Origin: Dactylosporangium fulvum | GTDB taxonomy: Bacteria > Actinomycetota > Actinomycetes > Mycobacteriales > Micromonosporaceae | DNA: 64,000 nt | Assembly (NCBI RefSeq): GCF_025137375.1 | Contig: NZ_CP073720.1 | Location: 8,642,501-8,706,500, forward strand | Direction: 5' to 3' | Shown: positions 44,312-51,698 of the stretch, in pieces | Numbering within the stretch: position 1 is the first letter of the stretch | Layout: every line of letters starts with the position of its first letter | The notes under the pieces: generated by a model | Database searches by the model: none | What the model was told of the DNA's origin: nothing | What the model saw: the letters and a program-made list of their open reading frames with translations, nothing else | Position numbers and translations under genes: made by a program

Positions 44312-44866
44312 ATGAGCGCAGGAAGCGTCGGTCGGCACATGCCCTCCGTCATCACGCTCGACGACCTCGCCGCGATGATCGCCGAGGACCCACACGGGCA
44401 TCGGTACGAGATCAGCCCCGAGGGAGCGCTGTCGGTCATGCCGCTGCCCGACTCTGAGCACGCCGCGATCGCCAGCCGTCTGCTGGTCTGGCTCGCCGTC
44501 GCCGGTTGGCCTGCCGAGCAGGTCCTTCAGGCGGCCGGCATCCGCATCAGCGGGCCCACCGGCGAAGGCGCCCGCATTCCGGACCTGACCCTCTGGTCAA
44601 AGCCGCAACCGCGCAGCGTCTGGCTTGCCCTAACCGATCTGTTGCTGGTCGTCGAGATCGTGTCTCCGGGCTCCGAGGCGATGGACGAGATGGTCAAACG
44701 GCACGAGTACGCGGCGGCCGGCATCCCTCGGTACTGGGTAGTCGATCGGGATGCCGCGCCGACCGTCACGCTGCACCAGCTCGGCCGGTCAGGCGAGTAC
44801 GAGGTGGCCACCAAAATGCCGCTGGCCTGGCTGCTGAACACGGCACCGGCGGATCACCTGGGCTGA
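44312..44866 (+). CDS. Uma2-family PD-(D/E)xK nuclease-like protein
   Basis: 184 residues. ATG 44312 is favoured by the -10 element; ATG 44303 is possible. It has the Uma2 core: HRYEISPEGALSVMPLPDSE near the N-terminus, catalytic-type GARIPDLTLWS, LLLVVEIVSPGSEAMDEMVK with E-x-x..D/K residues, then YAAAGIPRYWVVDRD. The restriction-endonuclease-like fold is expected. These proteins are abundant in cyanobacteria and actinobacteria and mobile, with function unknown. It lies immediately downstream of tRNA-Val, inside the duplicated island. All key residues are present. Confidence 0.85.
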   Translation: MSAGSVGRHMPSVITLDDLAAMIAEDPHGHRYEISPEGALSVMPLPDSEHAAIASRLLVWLAVAGWPAEQVLQAAGIRISGPTGEGARIPDLTLWSKPQPRSVWLALTDLLLVVEIVSPGSEAMDEMVKRHEYAAAGIPRYWVVDRDAAPTVTLHQLGRSGEYEVATKMPLAWLLNTAPADHLG

Positions 44867-45064
44867 AGCCGCCCGCGTCGCCGCCACCAAGTCCGCCCGA
44901 CACCAGCAACACGTCGACTGCCCCACCTCCTCCGGTAGGCCGTGCCTTCTTGCGGCAACGATTACGGCAACCGCCGCGACCTTCCGAGGACGGCCCGGAC
45001 CACCGACGAATCGTCTCCGCACATGACGGACCCGAATGGACCGCGACGGACGGATCGGGCAGAA

Positions 45065-45107
45065 CTTACAAGCGGGGGGTCGTTGGTTCGAACCCAACCG
45101 TGCCCAC
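45065..45107 (+). repeat. 43-bp copy of the tRNA-Val 3' half
   Basis: Identical to 44152-44194 (anticodon loop through the ACC-side of the acceptor). It breaks off at CCAC followed by AGG rather than CA. Such fragments arise when an element integrates in a tRNA 3' end. Confidence 0.9.
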
Positions 45108-45860
45108 AGGTTATTGATCTGGTTTTCGCCCAGCTCAGGGCCGGTTTTCCGCTCCGGTTGTCCGGGTCCGTCCTGCGCCGCCGGCGCCCCTCGTTGACCG
45201 TAATTGACCGTGCCATGGGACACGCGGGGCACGACGCTTCGACCGGGAAACGGCCCCTCCCAACGCCGCCGCGCCGGCCGATGCCGGCGCTTGCGCCGCC
45301 AGCAGGCCGAGCGCGAGCGGCGTAAAGAAAGCAGCACGCCCCACTCCCCGGTCCGGTAGCGGACCGTCGGCCACCCCACAGGGAACTGGGCGGCGCCGGC
45401 CGGGCCAGGCTCGCCGACGGCGACCGCGAAGCGACTCGGCCTGGCGCGGGCGGCGCCGGTCTGCTCGGCTCGACCTGGCCGACGGCGTGCGGGAGCGGAG
45501 CGCCCCCGGAGTCCGAGGTCCCGCCGGAGGCAGAGAGCGCGACTACACACGGAGGGCGAGGCCGCGGGAGCGGCGGCTCGGACCACGACGGGCGTCGCGG
45601 GAGCCCAAAGAATCAACGGCGTGCCGCGACAGGACGACCAGCCGGCCAACCGCTCCAGCCAGCGACGCGCGCAGCGCGGCACCTTGACTGGATCATCGCA
45701 AAGGCTATCCACGCTGTCGCGATCGAACGGTGGTCAGCGATCGGATACACCGAGCAGGCCGGCTTCGGTGTCACACCGCCGGCAGCGGACGGCCCATAGA
45801 ACCGGAGCAGGCGAGGGGCGCAGCGGCTGGAGACATGTGGATCGGGTTGGCGGATCGGAC

Positions 45861-45866
45861 TAGAAT
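45861..45866 (+). promoter_or_regulatory. -10 element of the Phd/RelE operon
   Basis: TAGAAT seven bases before the antitoxin ATG, predicting a leaderless transcript. Confidence 0.4.
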
Positions 45867-45873
45867 TCGGACT

Positions 45874-46161
45874 ATGACGCAGATCCTCAACGTGACCGAC
45901 GCCAAGGCCCGGTTGTCCGAACTGGTGGCCGCTGTGGCGACCACGCACGACAACGTCGAGATCACCCGCAACGGTGAGCCGGCGGCGGTGCTGGTGTCGT
46001 TCGAGGAACTGCGGGCGTTGCGTGAGACCGTGGCGATCCTGTCCGACGCTGCGGCCGTCGCGGACATCCGCGAGGCGGAAGAGGACATTGCGGCCGGTCG
46101 GGTGACCGACGCTGAGGACCTGGGTGACGTGATGCGAGCACGCCGCCGGGGCGCCGCGTGA
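45874..46161 (+). CDS. Phd/YefM-family antitoxin
   Basis: 95 residues from ATG 45874. The N-terminal DNA-binding Phd fold reads TQILNVTDAKARLSELVAAV, EITRNGEPAAVLVSFEELRA. The C-terminal toxin-wrapping part is ILSDAAAVADIREAEEDIAA. Its stop overlaps the toxin GTG by 4 bp. It neutralises the toxin and probably represses its own promoter as a complex. Confidence 0.93.
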   Translation: MTQILNVTDAKARLSELVAAVATTHDNVEITRNGEPAAVLVSFEELRALRETVAILSDAAAVADIREAEEDIAAGRVTDAEDLGDVMRARRRGAA

Positions 46162-46445
46162 CGCAACCCGCGAGCGAGCCGTGGAGTGTGAAGCTCACCG
46201 GTCCGGCGCGACGCGCGCTGGAAACAGGGCTACCGGAAGCGGTGGCGTGGGCGGCTTACACGTTCATCACTGAACGGCTGCCCACGAACCCACATCGGCT
46301 CGGCGGCGAACTGGAAGGTCCGTACGAGGGCATGCGCTCGGCCCACTTGGGCACCTACCGCGTCGTGTACCGGATAGATGAGGAGACCCGAACGGTCTAC
46401 GTGCTGTCGATCCGACTCCGCGGCGATGTCTATGGGATCCGCTGA
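46158..46445 (+). CDS. RelE/ParE-family toxin
   Basis: 95 residues from GTG 46158. It has the RelE fold: VKLTGPARRALETGLPEAVA, HRLGGELEGPYEGMRSAHLG, TYRVVYRIDEETRTVYVLSI, RLRGDVY. RelE members cut mRNA in the ribosome A site; ParE members attack gyrase. The basic surface and C-terminal Arg/Tyr favour RelE but do not prove it. About 85% identical to the second copy at 47755. Confidence 0.92.
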   Translation: MTQPASEPWSVKLTGPARRALETGLPEAVAWAAYTFITERLPTNPHRLGGELEGPYEGMRSAHLGTYRVVYRIDEETRTVYVLSIRLRGDVYGIR

Positions 46446-46546
46446 CGTCGCGGCTCCCCGGTGGTTGCGAATTGATGTTGATGATGGAGGCCGGTCGTCC
46501 GTGCATCGCTTGGGCGGCCGGCCACGCTGCGCAAGGATGCTGGCTC

Positions 46547-46969
46547 GTGAACAGAGCCGAAGTGCAAACCCTCCTGGACACCGCCGGCGCGGCGGGTGAG
46601 GCGTGCAAGACCGCGCTGCGCCTGGGCGCCGAACTGACGGTCTTTGAGGCTCGGGCGCCAGCGTTCGAGATGCTGTACACCTGGGGCTGGCGGTACGAAC
46701 TGCTTCGGGAGAACGGGGTTGGCACCGTCGGGTACGAAGTCGGGCTTGAGCAGTTGGCGGAGTACGGCAGCAGGCCGGTTCGGCTGGGCAGAGTCCGTCT
46801 GAAGGCGCCGGTGTGCTCGTTCATCCTGTTCTTCGCGGCAGACGAACCGTGTCTCGTCGCCTGCGTAGGGCACGGCGACCTCAACGGTCTCGGTGCGGCT
46901 GATGCCAACGGGGGCACGGCCGACACTGAGGCACGCGAGGGGCACAACAGCCCAGGACAGGGGTTCTGA
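46547..46969 (+). CDS. Hypothetical island protein
   Basis: 140 residues from GTG 46547 (AGGA upstream); an ATG at 46472 would extend it. Segments are EVQTLLDTAGAAGEACKTAL, FEMLYTWGWRYELLRENGVG and VCSFILFFAADEPCLVACVG. It ends 15 bp before a tRNA fragment, so it sits at the edge of the first island module. The frame is longer than expected by chance but shows no recognisable family. Confidence 0.5.
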   Translation: MNRAEVQTLLDTAGAAGEACKTALRLGAELTVFEARAPAFEMLYTWGWRYELLRENGVGTVGYEVGLEQLAEYGSRPVRLGRVRLKAPVCSFILFFAADEPCLVACVGHGDLNGLGAADANGGTADTEAREGHNSPGQGF

Positions 46970-46984
46970 GCTGCGGAAATCCGG

Positions 46985-47032
46985 CCGCCTTACAGGCGGG
47001 GGTCGCTGGTTCGAACCCAACCGTGCCCACCA
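46985..47032 (+). repeat. Diverged copy of the tRNA-Val 3' half with CCA
   Basis: Matches 44148-44196 except one missing G in the G-run and two substitutions. The downstream sequence (ACAACGAC... GCAACCGTGCG) also resembles that after the tRNA. Together with the Uma2 copy this marks the start of a second, decayed module. Confidence 0.85.
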
Positions 47033-47179
47033 GTGACAACGACACATGCGGGGCCGGCTGTACAGCAACCGTGCGGGCAACGGTGGGGCCGGCCAGCCGT
47101 TACCGACGTTCCACACCGGCCGTGACCGGGTTGAGGTGGGGTTTTGAGTGCGGCGCAACGGTTAGGATGCCGCCCCGAG

Positions 47180-47458
47180 GACCCTCATGGACATCGGTAT
47201 GAGATCAGTCCAGAGGGAGCACTGTCGGTCATGCCGCTGCCCGACTCCGAGCACGCCGCAATCGCCAGTCGCCTGGACGAGATGGTCAAGCGGCACGAGT
47301 ACGCCGCAGCGGGCATTCCGCGCTACTGGGTCGTCGACCGGGATGCCGCCCTGACCGTCACGCTGCATCACCTCGGAAGGTCGGGCGAGTACGAGGTCGC
47401 CACCAAGATGCCGCTGGCCTGGCTACTGAACACGGCACCGGCTGATCACCTCGGTTGA
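47180..47458 (+). pseudogene. Decayed second Uma2 gene
   Basis: Begins at EDPHGHRYEISPEGAL, so the first 27 or so codons of the parent are gone. At about 47274 the sequence jumps from HAAIASRL to DEMVKRHEY, an in-frame deletion of roughly 75-80 codons that removes the PDLTLW and VVEIVSPG catalytic segments. The rest matches the parent gene closely to the end. No catalysis is possible. Confidence 0.88.
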
Positions 47459-47650
47459 AGATCGCCTGGACCTGTTCGCCAACCCCGGTGACGACCGGCG
47501 TACGGCAAAGATCACAGCAACCGGCACAGACCCCGCTGGACGCTGGACCCGGTCGACGAGCAGTACGCCGGCCAGGGTCCCGAACTGGGCCGCCACGAAG
47601 ACCCGGGCGCGGCGGTCGAAAATCGCGGAGCACCCCACCGGCGCCGTCCC

Positions 47651-47758
47651 GTCGCGGACATCCGTGAGGCGGAAGAAGACATCGCGGCCGGACGGCTCAC
47701 CGACGCTGAGGACCTGGGCGACGTGATGCGGGCACGCCGCGGCCGGGGCGCCGCGTGA
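47651..47758 (+). pseudogene. C-terminal remnant of a Phd antitoxin
   Basis: The frame VADIREAEEDIAAGRLTDAE followed by DLGDVMRAR repeats the last 35 residues of the first antitoxin. The DNA-binding domain is absent, and upstream DNA to 47459 is unrelated. The final GTGA overlap with the toxin is preserved. Confidence 0.85.
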
Positions 47759-48042
47759 CAGAGCCGGAATCCAGGCGATGGCGCGTGAAACTCACCGATC
47801 CGGCGCGGCGTACGCTGGAGACCGGGCTACCGGAAGCGGTGGCGTGGGCGGCGTACATCTTTGTCACTGAACGGCTGCCCACGAATCCGCATCGGCTCGG
47901 CGGCGAGCTGGAAGGCCCGTCCGAGGGCGTGCGCTCGGCGCATCTGGGCACCTGCCGCGTGGTGTACCGGATCGACGAGGAGACCAGAACCGTCTACGTT
48001 CTGTCGATCCGGCTTCGCGGCGACGTCTACGGCATCCGCTGA
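47755..48042 (+). CDS. Second RelE/ParE-family toxin with no intact antitoxin
   Basis: 95 residues from GTG 47755, collinear with the first toxin, with differences scattered and none in the core (LPTNPHRLGGELEGPSEG, RVVYRIDEETRTVYVLSI). One change, TYR to TCR, removes a conserved Tyr in the YRVVY segment. Either it is neutralised by the first antitoxin, it is not expressed, or it is inactive. Confidence 0.88.
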   Translation: MTEPESRRWRVKLTDPARRTLETGLPEAVAWAAYIFVTERLPTNPHRLGGELEGPSEGVRSAHLGTCRVVYRIDEETRTVYVLSIRLRGDVYGIR

Positions 48043-48184
48043 ACATCGGAGTGTCGGCGCAGTTGTGCGACGGCGAATTCGACGCCTCGACTCCGGAGGC
48101 GGTCGCCGATCGGGTCCATGCGGTCGTCACGGTGACATCGCAGAAGGCCCGTACCGCACAAGGCAGCGAAAGCAGGTAGTTCAC

Positions 48185-49186
48185 ATGCAGGCATACGTAT
48201 TGACCCGATACGGGGACGCGAGCGCGATGGAACTGCGGGACGTCCCCGAGCCCGCGCCGAGCGACGGCGAGATGCTCATCCGCGTCCGGGCCGCGGGGCT
48301 GAACCCCATCGACTACAAGATCCGCGATGGCAAGATGCGGCTGCTGAACCGCCTCGACCTGCCCATGGTGGCGGGCAGTGAACTGTCCGGTGTGGTCGAT
48401 AGGATCGGCGCTGGTGTCACGCGTTTCGCGGTCGGGGACCGGGTGTTCGCCAGGGTGGACAAGACGAGGCTGGGTGCCTACGCCCCCTTCGTCGTCGTGG
48501 ACGAGACCCTGGTGGCGAAGATGCCGAAGGCGCTGGACTTCGCCGATGCGGCCGGGCTGCCGCTGGCCGGTTTGACCGCCCTGCAGGCGCTGCGCGACGA
48601 ACTGGCCGTGACCGCGGGCGACCGGGTGTTCATCTCCGGCGGAGCCGGGGGTGTCGGCACCCTCGCCATTCAGCTCGCCGTCTGGATGGGGGCGAAGGTG
48701 GCCACCACCGCGTCACCCCGCGGCGAGGAACTGGTGCGGTCGCTCGGGGCCGAGACGGTCATCGACTACCGGACGCAGAAGTTCGAGGACCTCCTTGTCG
48801 ACTATGACGGCGCCTTCGACCTGACCGGCGGGCAGGACCTGATGAACAGCTTCGCCATCCTCAAACGGGGAGGCAAAACGGTCTCCATCGCAGGGGTTCC
48901 CGATGCGACAACCGCTCGCGTGGACCTGGGCGCCGGCCCCCTGGTGACTGCCGTGCTGTGGGCAGCCAGCGCCAAGATCCGCCGCGAGGCCCGGCGAAGG
49001 GGGGCCGGCTACCGGTACATGTTCATGCACCCCAGCGGAGAGGATCTCGGCCTGCTGGCCGACCTGGTAGACAAGGGCAAGCTCAAGACAGTGAGCGACC
49101 GAGTCTTCCCGTTCGAGCAGATCGCCGAGGCCTTCGCCTATCTGGAACAGGGCCACGCCAAGGGGAAGGTCGTCGTCCAGATGTGA
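48185..49186 (+). CDS. NADPH:quinone oxidoreductase-like MDR enzyme
   Basis: 333 residues from ATG 48185. It is a medium-chain dehydrogenase/reductase without the catalytic zinc ligands: GROES-like half (MQAYVLTRYGDASAMELRDV, AAGLNPIDYKIRDG, GSELSGVVDRIGAGV, GDRVFARV) then a Rossmann domain with GDRVFISGGAGGVGTLAIQL. It reduces enones or quinones with NADPH. It lies just after the island and is not obviously part of it. Confidence 0.9.
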   Translation: MQAYVLTRYGDASAMELRDVPEPAPSDGEMLIRVRAAGLNPIDYKIRDGKMRLLNRLDLPMVAGSELSGVVDRIGAGVTRFAVGDRVFARVDKTRLGAYAPFVVVDETLVAKMPKALDFADAAGLPLAGLTALQALRDELAVTAGDRVFISGGAGGVGTLAIQLAVWMGAKVATTASPRGEELVRSLGAETVIDYRTQKFEDLLVDYDGAFDLTGGQDLMNSFAILKRGGKTVSIAGVPDATTARVDLGAGPLVTAVLWAASAKIRREARRRGAGYRYMFMHPSGEDLGLLADLVDKGKLKTVSDRVFPFEQIAEAFAYLEQGHAKGKVVVQM

Positions 49187-49331
49187 GCCTCATTCCCCGG
49201 CTTTCACCAGATGCCACCAGCGACACATCTCCGACACCCGGTAGGGCACGCGAGGGGAACGGCAGGTTCGGACAGGTCGAGCCGGGTGGCTCCGCGGTGA
49301 GCGTCCGCCCGGGTGGGCAGGATGCGCCGGG

Positions 49332-49841
49332 TCAGGCGTTGCCATAGTGAGCGTTCGGTCCCCAGTGCGGCATGGCGGGCGCGGTGTCGCCGCCACGCGG
49401 GCCGAGCGGGTCCCACGGACCCTCTTCCTCCCGCTCGGCGAGATCCCAGGTCTGCAGGTCGAACTTCCCGTCGTAGTCGTAGTCCTCGACGATGAGTTGC
49501 GGCCGGTCGTCCTGGTCACCGTCGATCCGCACCTCGTCGATGAGCCCGTCGGCGTTGCGGTCGTAGTCCCACTTGTCGATCCCGCCGTCGCCGTTGATGT
49601 CGTATCCGACCGTGTCGATGATCCGGTCGCCGTCGGTGTCGTACTGCCAGGCGTCGTCCACGCCGTCGTGGTCGGTGTCGGCGCCGATCAGGTCCACCAC
49701 TCCGTCACCGTTCCGGTCGTACTCCCGCACCGTCGGGCTGTAGTGGAACGCGTCGCTTTCAGTGTGCGTGTCGTGTATGCCCGGGTCACCTGGCTGGAAG
49801 CCGCTGATCTGGAAGTCGCGGAAGTCGTGGAAGTCCGTCAT
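49332..49841 (-). CDS. Calcium-binding-type D-x-D-x-D-G repeat protein
   Basis: 169 residues from ATG 49841 with GGAGGGG upstream. About seven repeats of D-R-N-G-D-G-V-V-D / D-T-D-G-D-R-I-I-D / D-Y-D-Y-D-G-K-F-D type occur between residues 40 and 120, each about 11-12 residues, as in thrombospondin type 3 and dockerin/EF-hand loops. No signal peptide or anchor is visible, so it is predicted cytoplasmic, which is unusual for such repeats. Function unknown. Confidence 0.75.
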   Translation of the reverse strand: MTDFHDFRDFQISGFQPGDPGIHDTHTESDAFHYSPTVREYDRNGDGVVDLIGADTDHDGVDDAWQYDTDGDRIIDTVGYDINGDGGIDKWDYDRNADGLIDEVRIDGDQDDRPQLIVEDYDYDGKFDLQTWDLAEREEEGPWDPLGPRGGDTAPAMPHWGPNAHYGNA

Positions 49842-49988
49842 GGCAGCCCCTCCGGAACGAATTTCCCAAATGCTATGGACATCACCGTCGATGCCTGCTC
49901 CCCAGACCGTGCCATGTCTGCGGTCCGGTCCACCATGGCGTTGGGTGGCGTCCGATCGCCTGCGCCGTCGCCGCCCTTCTCGGGCAGA

Positions 49989-50047
49989 CTTCATGATCGC
50001 GGAGTTTCCGCGGGGCTCCAGGCCCCAAAAGCTCCGCGATCACGAAG
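49989..50047. repeat. 16-bp hairpin of the TGATCGCG family
   Basis: CTTCATGATCGCGGAG (49989-50004) pairs with 50032-50047 with one mismatch; the loop contains a further GGGGC..GCCCC stem. Confidence 0.7.
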
Positions 50048-50107
50048 CTACTCAATGCCCATCCCGGCAATTTGGACATCTTGGTGCATCTGTACATGTC
50101 TATGTCG

Positions 50108-50158
50108 ATGATCCGGAAGACTTGACGCCGCCAGGCAGCGCGAAGTCTTCCGGATCAT
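50108..50158. repeat. Perfect 16-bp inverted repeat
   Basis: ATGATCCGGAAGACTT (50108-50123) with its exact complement at 50143-50158, 19-nt loop. It is a different core from the TGATCGCG family but similar in size and position. Confidence 0.75.
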
Positions 50159-50317
50159 GAAAAGGTCCAGACCGACGGGCAACTGCGGGTGCACCCCCAG
50201 GGGAGGAGTCGGCGGTCGCTGTGCGAAGCCGGCCCTGGCCGTCGCCAGACTGTGCGCAGACCACAGCCACCACAGCCGCAGCCAGCCGATCCGAGGCAGC
50301 CGCCACCGCTTCCCAGC

Positions 50318-50500
50318 CGAACAGCACCCCGGCCAAGCAGTGCCCCAGCCGAGCGGCGTCCCAGCCGAACAGCACCTCCAGCCGAGCAACATCCCAGCCG
50401 AGCAGCACCTCGGGCCCAGCAGCGTCCCGGCCGAGCAGCACCTCCAGCCGAGCAACATCCCGGCCGAGCAACATCCCGGCCGAGCGAGGTCCCAACCGCG
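50318..50500. repeat. 15/30-bp tandem repeat
   Basis: Alternating units close to CCAGCCGAGCAACATC and CCAGCCGAGCAGCACCTC repeat about twelve times. Both strands are open over the tract because the period is a multiple of three, but no start, ribosome site or conserved protein is seen. It occupies the middle of the 919-bp gene-free gap 49842-50760. Confidence 0.65.
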
Positions 50501-50725
50501 CACCGGCCGAGGCACAGCTGCCTCGACCGAGAGCGCCAGCACGCGGCACCGACATCAAAGGCGTCATCGCGCACCTTGAACGGGCCACTTCCCGCCCCGA
50601 ACCACCGGGCGTCCGGCTCGCGCCCGACGCCGCACTGCACACCGCAGCGCCGAGCGCTCAGGCGCTTCACCGGCAAATAACCGCACTTGGGCGAACCAAC
50701 GAAGGAGTCCAAGATCATCGAGGGA

Positions 50726-50760
50726 TTGCATAAAGAGGTTTATGGCGTAAAGTTGTTTAC
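50726..50760 (+). promoter_or_regulatory. Promoter with two tandem TAAA-N4-TTTA operators
   Basis: ATAAA-GAGG-TTTAT (50730-50743) and GTAAA-GTTG-TTTAC (50747-50760), 17 bp centre to centre. They overlie TTGCAT (50726-50731) and TAAAGT (50748-50753). The predicted start coincides with ATG 50761 (leaderless). The palindromes are natural operators for a dimeric regulator, possibly the winged-helix protein encoded second in the operon. Confidence 0.6.
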
Positions 50761-51399
50761 ATGGCCCCCGCCGACGATGATGCCCCACCCGCGTCACCCG
50801 CCGAGTCGCTCGCGCTCATCCAGCGTGAGCAGGACGCGGCCAGCCGGAGCGTCGGGTTCAACCCGCTGGTCTACTACCTGCCCTGGGGCAGCGCCTGGCT
50901 GATCGGGTTCGGGCTGCTCTTCCTGCGCTACGGGCCGGACGGCCGCGTCTTCGTCGACCTGCCCGCCTGGCTGCCGCTCGCCAGCCTCTTCGTCCTGATG
51001 GCGCTCGCCATGGTCAGTACCGTCACCGTCTCCACCGTCCGGGGACGGCACGTCGAAGGCCGGTCGTCCCGGCGGGGCGCCGCCTACGGGTTCGCCTGGT
51101 TCTTCGCGTTCGGCGGCATCGGCTCCACCGTCAGCCGGTTCGACGACTTCCTGCCCCAGTCCGAGCGGGGGCTGCTGTGGGCGTCGGTCTGCGTCGGGAC
51201 GGTCGGCGTGATGTACATGTGCGGCGCCGCCATCTGGTTCTCGCGGCACATGTTCCTGCTCGGGGCCTGGCTGACGGTGATCAACATCGTGGGCGTGCAC
51301 GCCGGGCCCGGCTGGCACTCGCTGCTCATCGCGACCGGCGGCGGTGGCGGGCTGATCCTGTTCGGGCTGCTGCTGTGGATCAAGGAAAGACGCCGGTGA
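50761..51399 (+). CDS. Hypothetical six-helix membrane protein
   Basis: 212 residues from ATG 50761. After a hydrophilic 40-residue start (SPAESLALIQREQDAASRSV) it has about six hydrophobic helices: WGSAWLIGFGLLFL, LPLASLFVLMALAM, YGFAWFFAFGGIGS, VCVGTVGVMYMCGA, AWLTVINIVGV, GGGGGLILFGLLLWI. It is the first gene of a four-gene operon with a regulator and an ABC exporter, overlapping the next gene by 4 bp. Similar proteins accompany such exporters in actinobacteria; a sensing or accessory role is inferred. Confidence 0.82.
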   Translation: MAPADDDAPPASPAESLALIQREQDAASRSVGFNPLVYYLPWGSAWLIGFGLLFLRYGPDGRVFVDLPAWLPLASLFVLMALAMVSTVTVSTVRGRHVEGRSSRRGAAYGFAWFFAFGGIGSTVSRFDDFLPQSERGLLWASVCVGTVGVMYMCGAAIWFSRHMFLLGAWLTVINIVGVHAGPGWHSLLIATGGGGGLILFGLLLWIKERRR

Positions 51400-51698
51400 C
51401 GGACCTCGATCCCGTGATCCACGCGCAGGCAAGGCTCCGCATCATGGCCGCGCTGTCCAGCCTCGCCGACGGCGACCGCATGACCTTCCCGCGGCTCCAG
51501 CAGATCCTCGACATGACCGCCGGCAACCTGTCGGTCCACCTCACCAAGCTCGAACAGGCCGGATACGTCGAGGTCGTCAAGTCCTTCCGCGGCCGCACGC
51601 CGACCACCTCGGCCGGCCTGACCCGACGGGGGCGCGTCGCGTTCGACGACTACACCGCCGCCGTCAGAGCCCTCATCGATCCCCCCAAGGAGGCGTAG
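51396..51698 (+). CDS. Winged-helix transcriptional regulator (HTH_34 type)
   Basis: 100 residues from GTG 51396. The wHTH region reads ARLRIMAALSSLADGDRMTF, LQQILDMTAGNLSVHLTKLE, AGYVEVVKSFRGRTPTTSAG with the wing R-G-R-T-P-T-T. This small single-domain family often precedes ABC-2 exporter genes. It is separated from the ATPase by no bases, with AAGGAGG inside its 3' end. It probably controls this operon through the palindromes at 50730-50760. Confidence 0.9.
   Translation: MTDLDPVIHAQARLRIMAALSSLADGDRMTFPRLQQILDMTAGNLSVHLTKLEQAGYVEVVKSFRGRTPTTSAGLTRRGRVAFDDYTAAVRALIDPPKEA

Larger units (their letters stand above)
44867..45873. other. 1-kb degraded island segment with a tRNA fragment
   Basis: No intact gene. 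It contains the 3' tRNA-Val fragment at 45065-45107 and a copy of the TACGGCAACCG motif (about 44964) that also follows the tRNA itself (44226). A short open tail reads LDWIIAKAIHAVAIERWSAI before a stop at about 45797, perhaps the end of a lost gene. Confidence 0.5.

Noticed and set aside
44962..45325. Integrase gene next to the tRNA fragment
   Set aside because: I looked for the tyrosine recombinase R-H-R-Y box in all frames here and could not find it.
46985..47032. Second functional tRNA-Val
   Set aside because: No D arm or 5' acceptor sequence lies upstream; only the 3' half is present.
50157..50733. Coding sequences within the 50.3-kb tandem repeat
   Set aside because: Three plus frames and several minus frames are all open because of the repeat period; none has a start signal or non-repeat conserved part.
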